From contig JAZRXH010000100.1 of assembly GCA_045600125.1 (NCBI GenBank), positions 32,026 to 96,025 of the forward strand: a stretch of 64,000 nt of DNA, written 5' to 3'. The first letter of the stretch is position 1, and every line of letters starts with the position of its first letter. The notes beneath the pieces are model-generated. The model worked only from the letters and a program-made list of their open reading frames with translations. It had not been told where the DNA came from and ran no database searches. This document shows, piece by piece, positions 59,206 through 64,000 of the stretch. The DNA is from SIG622 sp045600125 (GTDB lineage: Bacteria > Bacillota > Clostridia > Oscillospirales > CAG-382). The position numbers were made by a program, and so were the translations under genes.

Positions 59206-61839
59206 GTGTATAAGGTTCTGAAATACGTTCAGGATCATCTGCATGAACACGTGACGGTGGAGGACGCCGCCCGGGAATGCGGCTATTCCCAGTGGTATTT
59301 CTGCAAGATGTTCCGGGCTTTCGCCGGGACGTCCTTCATCGCTTACGTGAACCATAAAAAGATGCAGAATGCCGCCATCGACCTTCTTTCGGGGGAAAAG
59401 GTGCTGGATACCGCCCTGAAATACGGCTATGAGACGGCGGGCGGCTTCAACAAGGCGTTCCTTTGCGAATTCGGATGCTACCCGAAAGAATTCCGAAAGA
59501 CCGATGAAGAATACAGACTCCGATATAAAGAAAGGCGTGATCGTATGTTCCCTCTGTCTGACCGCTGTGCCATCCTCCGGAAAAAGACCGTGGAGGAAAA
59601 AGAAAAGAATAAATATGCCGCTTTCACCTTCCACCTCTACTATAATCGGGCGCTCCGTGCCATGCCGGAAAATACGCCGAATACCATCCTCCGTGCCGAG
59701 GGCGTGCGGTATACCGCTTCACACGCTCCCGCTCATATCGAGGACGGAGAGCTCATCGTGGGCTACAATTTCGGCGAAGGCTCCGAGCCAAGGAAGAACG
59801 TCGTCGGCACCTACTGTCTCATCGACGATAAAGACGAAGAGAAGCGCATCATGCTGGAGAACGGCTTTACCGAAGAAGAGATCGCCTTTTATAATTCCGA
59901 CCGCAACACCCATTTGCGTTATCATAAAGGAAAAGACCCTGATTATACCCCTTACGAAAAGGCGATGGACAGAGAGTGGACGGCGATCGGCAGAGCCATC
60001 GTCTCCGACCACGGCGTTCTTGACTATCGCTCTGTACTGGAGCTTGGCTTTGAGGGACTTCGGAAAAAAGTTGAAAAATACGAGGCGAAAAACGGCTCCT
60101 CCGACATGTACGAAGCCATGAAGATGCTTTGCGAGGCTGGATGCTCCCTCGGCAGAAATTACGCCGTGGAGGCAGAGCGCCTTCTTGCGGATCCCTCGCT
60201 TCTCCCGGAGAGAAGGGCGGAGCTTGAAAAGATGCGGGACGTCTGTACAAAAGTCCCCGCAAAGCCCGCCGGGACCTTCCTTGAGGCGGTGCAGAGTCTT
60301 TGGTTTGCCCACATCCTCACGACTTGGGAGGACACCACCACCAACGCCAACTCTCTCGGCAGGCTTGACCGGATCCTGTATCCTTATTACCGCCGGGATA
60401 TCGACAGCGGTGTTCTCACAAGGGAGCAGGCGTTCGAGATCATCTGCTGTCTGTGGATAAAGCTTTACCGAGACTACGACGTACAGCAGTCCTGCGTGGG
60501 AGGCTGCGACGAGAACGGAAACGATGCGACGAACGAGCTTTCCTACATGATGCTGGATGCGACCGAGCAGCTGGGCTTCATTCGCTGTCTGTCGGTGCGC
60601 TACGGCGCCGGGAGCTCTCCCGACTTTGTGAAGCGGGCACTCGAGGTGGTGGGACACCTTCGGAAGGGCGTGCCCTTTTTCTTCAACGACGACGTAATGA
60701 TCCCCGCCCTTGTTTCCGGGGGCATATCGCTTCCCGACGCACGGGACTACACCCAGATCGGCTGTGTGGAAACGGTCATCCCCGGCAAGTCCAATCCCCA
60801 TGCCGTGGCGGGGGAGGTCAACGTGCTGAAGGCGTTGGAGTTCACTCTGAACGACGGCAGGAGTATGCTCTCCGGCTTTGAAACCGAGGGCTTTGCCATC
60901 ACGCCCACAAAGGAGCTTACCGATTATGAAGCGCTCGAGAAAGAGGTATTCCGTCACATCCGCAATATCCTCGACGTGTCCTGCCGGACGGTACGCAAGC
61001 AGATCGAGGCAGCGGTGGGCACAGCGAGCCGCCCCTACAAGTCGCTGCTGACCGAGGGCTGTGTGGAAAGGAACCTTGACTTCAACGACCACGGAGCAAA
61101 ATACGACTATTATCAGATCATGGTCGGAGGTCTTCCGAACCTTGCGGACTCGCTGATAGCCTTGAAAAAACTGGTATTCGAGGAAAAAAGGTATACTCTC
61201 GACGAGGTCATCGGACACCTTCGTGAAAACTTCCCGGACGAAACGGTGCGGCTTGAGTTTCTCAACAAGGCGCCAAAGTATGGCAACGACATCGACGAGG
61301 TGGACGAGATCGCCGTTCGTGCCGCTTCCTATGCCTGCGACTGCCTCGAAGAGCTTTCGAAGAAGTACGGCTATACCTTCCATGCTCAGCTGTTTACCTA
61401 TTTCTGGCTGATCGACCACGGACGCAACACGGCGGCGACCCCCGACGGACGACGGAGCGGCGACCCCATCGCCTACAGCGTTTCGCCCATGCAGGGCAGA
61501 GACTACGAAGGTCTTACCGCTGTTTTCAGCTCCCTTGTGAAGTTCCCCACCCGCCGCACGCCCGGCACGGCCTCCGCCATTGTGGAGGTGGATCCGCAGC
61601 TCTTATCCGACCGGAATCTGGACAAGCTTACCGCTCTGATGCTCGCTCTTGCGGGGGAAGGGCTCAGCAACGTGCAGTTCAATATCACCGACGCCGAAAC
61701 GCTGACCGATGCACAGCTTCACCCCGAGAACCACCGCAATCTCGCCGTCCGCGTCTCCGGCTTTTCGCAGAAGTTCTCTCTCCTTGACAAGGACCTGCAG
61801 GATCACATCATTGCAAGGACAAAGCATAAATGCCTGTAA
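59206..61839 (+). CDS. AraC-type DNA-binding domain fused to a complete glycyl radical enzyme
   Basis: An 877-aa single-frame protein. Residues ~1-100 are a full AraC double helix-turn-helix (DAARECGYSQWYFCKMFRAF, then YGYETAGGFNKAFLCEFGCY). No cupin sensor domain is present. From ~114 to the end it is a pyruvate formate-lyase/dehydratase-type enzyme. The thiyl Cys is ~520 in TQIGCVETV, the conserved FFFNDDVMIPAL and TPDGRRSGDP stretches are present, and the glycyl residue is ~852 in AVRVSGFSQKF. Start: GTG 59206 with AGGGGAGG seven bases before; an ATG at 59182 lies too close to the promoter. An in-frame ATG at 59545 with AAAGG upstream, at the domain junction, could give enzyme alone. Substrate unknown; no activase in the window. 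Confidence 0.9.
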   Translation: MYKVLKYVQDHLHEHVTVEDAARECGYSQWYFCKMFRAFAGTSFIAYVNHKKMQNAAIDLLSGEKVLDTALKYGYETAGGFNKAFLCEFGCYPKEFRKTDEEYRLRYKERRDRMFPLSDRCAILRKKTVEEKEKNKYAAFTFHLYYNRALRAMPENTPNTILRAEGVRYTASHAPAHIEDGELIVGYNFGEGSEPRKNVVGTYCLIDDKDEEKRIMLENGFTEEEIAFYNSDRNTHLRYHKGKDPDYTPYEKAMDREWTAIGRAIVSDHGVLDYRSVLELGFEGLRKKVEKYEAKNGSSDMYEAMKMLCEAGCSLGRNYAVEAERLLADPSLLPERRAELEKMRDVCTKVPAKPAGTFLEAVQSLWFAHILTTWEDTTTNANSLGRLDRILYPYYRRDIDSGVLTREQAFEIICCLWIKLYRDYDVQQSCVGGCDENGNDATNELSYMMLDATEQLGFIRCLSVRYGAGSSPDFVKRALEVVGHLRKGVPFFFNDDVMIPALVSGGISLPDARDYTQIGCVETVIPGKSNPHAVAGEVNVLKALEFTLNDGRSMLSGFETEGFAITPTKELTDYEALEKEVFRHIRNILDVSCRTVRKQIEAAVGTASRPYKSLLTEGCVERNLDFNDHGAKYDYYQIMVGGLPNLADSLIALKKLVFEEKRYTLDEVIGHLRENFPDETVRLEFLNKAPKYGNDIDEVDEIAVRAASYACDCLEELSKKYGYTFHAQLFTYFWLIDHGRNTAATPDGRRSGDPIAYSVSPMQGRDYEGLTAVFSSLVKFPTRRTPGTASAIVEVDPQLLSDRNLDKLTALMLALAGEGLSNVQFNITDAETLTDAQLHPENHRNLAVRVSGFSQKFSLLDKDLQDHIIARTKHKCL

Positions 61840-61935
61840 TAGTGTAGGGGAGGGGCTCCTCACGATTTGTTACGTCAAGCCATCGTCAGCCCTGCTGTCA
61901 CGTAGAAACCAAACAACAGCCGCACATCAACAAAT

Positions 61936-61970
61936 GACCCGCCAAAGAGGGAGCTCCTCTTCGGCGGGTC
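61936..61970. terminator. Terminator between the fusion gene and the secreted phosphatase gene
   Basis: GACCCGCC-A-AAGAGG paired with CCTCTT-C-GGCGGGTC: a 14-bp stem with one mismatch and a 5-nt loop, followed by a T-rich stretch ending in six T at 61985-61990. It lies between convergent genes. Confidence 0.85.
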
Positions 61971-62064
61971 TTGCTGTTGCTTTATTTTTTCGGAAATTGC
62001 CTTTTTATGCTTTTACCGCTCTGTTTTTCCTTCGTTTCCGGGCAAAAATCCCGATATGGAAAAA

Positions 62065-64000
62065 TCAGAACCGCAGGGTCTCGCCGTCGCAGAGTGTGAT
62101 GACGCCGTCGCCGGAAGGCGAATTTACCGTGAGAGTATTGCCGGTAAGAGTCCAGTCTGCGTCTTCACCGAGTACCGTAACCCCGGCAATGCCGCCGCTT
62201 TCCCGAAGATCCAGCGTGAAGGAGCGGCTGTTTCCGTTTACGGTGGGAGCCGTAAGGCTTGCGCCCGTAAAGATGGCGGAGTCGGTCATCAGAATGTTGT
62301 AGATATTGGATATCTGCATCCGTGTGCAGCCGAGTGCGAGAACACAGCTTTCTGTCTTTTCACGAAGGGTCGAGCCTGCGGCATTCTTCAGCGTGGACAT
62401 GAGGAGCGGGAACTGGGCGTAATTCCGTCCGCGCTCGTTCGTCAGCTCGAAGTCGGCGACCACCGTCACCTCGTCACAGCCGCAGAGTGCCTGCACGAGC
62501 ACCGAAAGGGTACCGGTACGGTCGGCGCCGCCGAGGCAGTGGTAAACGATGGGGTAGTTGTCGATGTCGGCGATAAGGGAGAGCGCCGTCCTTGTGGCGT
62601 CGGAGGTCAGCGCATTTTCGTAGTAGCTTCCGGCAAGGTTCACGTACTTCACGGCACTGCCGAGAGGCCCCGTGCTTTCGGTGTAGCCGAATTCATTGAG
62701 AGAGCTGTTGCCCCGCAGGTCGATCTCGGTCTTTATGCCCATGTCGCCTACCATGGTCGCAATGCCTGCCGCACCGATGGTGTCAAAACGTGCCGAGCGG
62801 ATAAGAAGCCCCTGCTTCATCGGTCTTCCGTCTTCGGTCATCCAGCCGCCTACGTCACGTATGTTGTAAGCGCCGGATACCGAAAGCATTCTCGGACCGG
62901 GAAGGATATCGACCGTGCCGACCTTGCTTTCAACTTCTCTGCCGTCCGCTTCCGCCCTTACCTTCCAGTAGTAGGTCGTGCCGGTAAAGACGTTGCCGAG
63001 GGAGAAGGAGGAACCCGAAACGCTGTATTCCTTTGCATCCGAGAAGTCCGGCTTTGTGGCAAGGGACAGCACCGCCGAGGCGGGACGGAAGTTGTCGTAG
63101 GTCCAGGAGAAGGTCACCGGATCACAGATCACCATCTTCACGCTTGTATAAGCGTCGGAGGTGTAGTCGATGACCGGGTTTGCGAAGGTTTCGGTAAGAT
63201 AGGAGCGAACCGATGCCGGAACGACGTCCACCGTTCTTCCGCTGTTTGCAAGCGAGATCTTCTTTACGTAAGAGCCGGGAACGACGGTGCACTCCGCTTC
63301 CTCGCCGAAGGAGGACTTCAGAAGAGCGATATCCGCTACCGTGACGGCGCCGTCCTCGTTGATGTCTACGTATTCCTTTATCGCAGAGACGGGAGAAAGT
63401 CCTCTGACGACACGGATAAAGTCGTTCACGTCAACCTTGCCGTTGCCGCAGAGAGCGTCGGTGCTTTCCACGATGTCGCCGGGGACAAGAGTGATGTCCG
63501 GAATCACTGCGTTTTCTTTTCCGAGCGTAAAGGTGAATTCACAGGGCAAATAGCCGTTCTTCGTGATCTGCGCCGTGTAGCTTCCTTCGGGAAGCGCATA
63601 TTCAAAGGGAAGGGAAGAGCCGGAGGTGCTTTCGTCTTCGAGGGCTTCTTCGACAAGTACCCTTCCGTCCCCGTCAAGGATCAGCATCCGGGCAAACGAA
63701 ACCGCCGTGTCGCCTTCTTCTCTTGCAAGAAGGACAGAGCCGGAAACGGTGCGCTTTTCACCGGAAAGATCCGCATAGGTGATGACGTAGGTGCCGGCAT
63801 TTCCGAGATCGTACACATTCGAGTCGTTCCGCACGAGCGCTTCGCCGTTTACGAGAATATCGGTATGCTCGGTGGTGATAACGAACTTGCCGTGGGTGTC
63901 GTTTGCTGTGTTGTTCGTTACGGTCGTAGCAAGAGGTACAACGGTGCCGCCTGCGGCGCTGTCGATGATGTAAACACCCTTCGATGCAAGGGACGAAACT
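62065..64000 (-). CDS. Secreted protein with dockerin and tyrosine-phosphatase domains (5' end outside window)
   Basis: Open frame to the window edge, so the N-terminus with any signal peptide is missing; about 645 residues are visible. In order: beta-sandwich and carboxypeptidase-regulatory-like segments (PEGSYTAQITKNGYLPCEFT); a type I dockerin with two calcium-binding repeats (GNGKVDVNDFIRVVRG and VDINEDGAVTVADIALLKSS, about 63300-63460); a fibronectin-like stretch (GTTYYWKVRAEADG); and a tyrosine phosphatase domain with YNIRDVGGW and the signature HCLGGADRTGT (about 62520-62545). The C-terminus is a short beta-rich segment. The dockerin implies attachment to a cohesin-bearing surface or complex. 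Likely extracellular phosphatase on host or bacterial phospho-substrates; substrate is not known. Confidence 0.8.
   Translation of the reverse strand, partial: VSSLASKGVYIIDSAAGGTVVPLATTVTNNTANDTHGKFVITTEHTDILVNGEALVRNDSNVYDLGNAGTYVITYADLSGEKRTVSGSVLLAREEGDTAVSFARMLILDGDGRVLVEEALEDESTSGSSLPFEYALPEGSYTAQITKNGYLPCEFTFTLGKENAVIPDITLVPGDIVESTDALCGNGKVDVNDFIRVVRGLSPVSAIKEYVDINEDGAVTVADIALLKSSFGEEAECTVVPGSYVKKISLANSGRTVDVVPASVRSYLTETFANPVIDYTSDAYTSVKMVICDPVTFSWTYDNFRPASAVLSLATKPDFSDAKEYSVSGSSFSLGNVFTGTTYYWKVRAEADGREVESKVGTVDILPGPRMLSVSGAYNIRDVGGWMTEDGRPMKQGLLIRSARFDTIGAAGIATMVGDMGIKTEIDLRGNSSLNEFGYTESTGPLGSAVKYVNLAGSYYENALTSDATRTALSLIADIDNYPIVYHCLGGADRTGTLSVLVQALCGCDEVTVVADFELTNERGRNYAQFPLLMSTLKNAAGSTLREKTESCVLALGCTRMQISNIYNILMTDSAIFTGASLTAPTVNGNSRSFTLDLRESGGIAGVTVLGEDADWTLTGNTLTVNSPSGDGVITLCDGETLRF

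Noticed and set aside
1..64000. tRNA, rRNA, tmRNA or transposase genes
   Set aside because: I looked through the gaps for cloverleaf ends, conserved rRNA stretches and transposase motifs and found none; this was by eye, so a small RNA could be missed.

Overview
The window looks like the chromosome of an anaerobic, fermentative, GC-rich member of the Clostridia, most likely a gut Oscillospirales- or Christensenellales-type organism. The reasons are clostridial gene clusters (prfA-sua5, rpmG-secE-nusG-rplK-rplA, ecfA1-ecfA2-ecfT-truA), two oxygen-sensitive glycyl radical enzymes, glycogen metabolism, several carbohydrate-active enzymes, a dockerin-bearing secreted protein and Gram-positive style sigma-A promoters. 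I see no rRNA, tRNA, prophage, transposase or CRISPR array. Both window ends cut genes (glgA at the left, a secreted phosphatase at the right).

Layout. 0-5.3 kb: glycogen operon (glgA end, glgP, GH13 amylase, a 49-aa membrane peptide). 5.4-16.2 kb: accessory carbon region with three minus-strand enzymes (glycyl radical enzyme, GH36/GH27-like hydrolase, GH2 hydrolase), each divergent from its own plus-strand AraC regulator, plus a secreted beta-helix-type protein. 16.2-29.3 kb: housekeeping genes (acyltransferase with zinc ribbon, smpB, YifB/ComM ATPase, a GyrB/ParE-like protein without visible partner, HAD phosphatase, rRNA-type methyltransferase, ECF energy module, truA). 29.3-29.8 kb: palindromes and two near-identical ~108-bp repeats. 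29.8-38.7 kb: envelope/stress block (DUF5711-like, CvpA, ClpE-like unfoldase, a P-type ATPase homologue that has lost its catalytic motifs, DtxR-type regulator, S1 protein). 39-43.3 kb: a 1440-aa secreted repeat protein. 43.5-53.7 kb: translation and maintenance genes, ending in the rpmG-rplA cluster. 53.8-58.3 kb: sugar genes (uncharacterised TIM-barrel hydrolase-like protein, GH5 lipoprotein, Gfo/Idh/MocA oxidoreductase). 58.35-59.1 kb: a second repeat/palindrome region related to the one at 29 kb. 59.2-61.8 kb: one gene encoding an AraC-type DNA-binding domain fused to a complete glycyl radical enzyme. 62.1 kb to the end: a secreted protein with dockerin and tyrosine-phosphatase domains.

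The strongest candidates for something new are (1) the AraC-glycyl radical enzyme fusion, read together with the unfused AraC / glycyl radical enzyme pair at 5.4-8.7 kb; (2) the full-length P-type ATPase pseudoenzyme at 34.5-37.2 kb; (3) the palindromic repeat family at two loci, whose stems differ by compensatory changes; and (4) a DUF951 gene whose start codon appears to be ACG. All functional statements come from reading the sequence; no database search was run.
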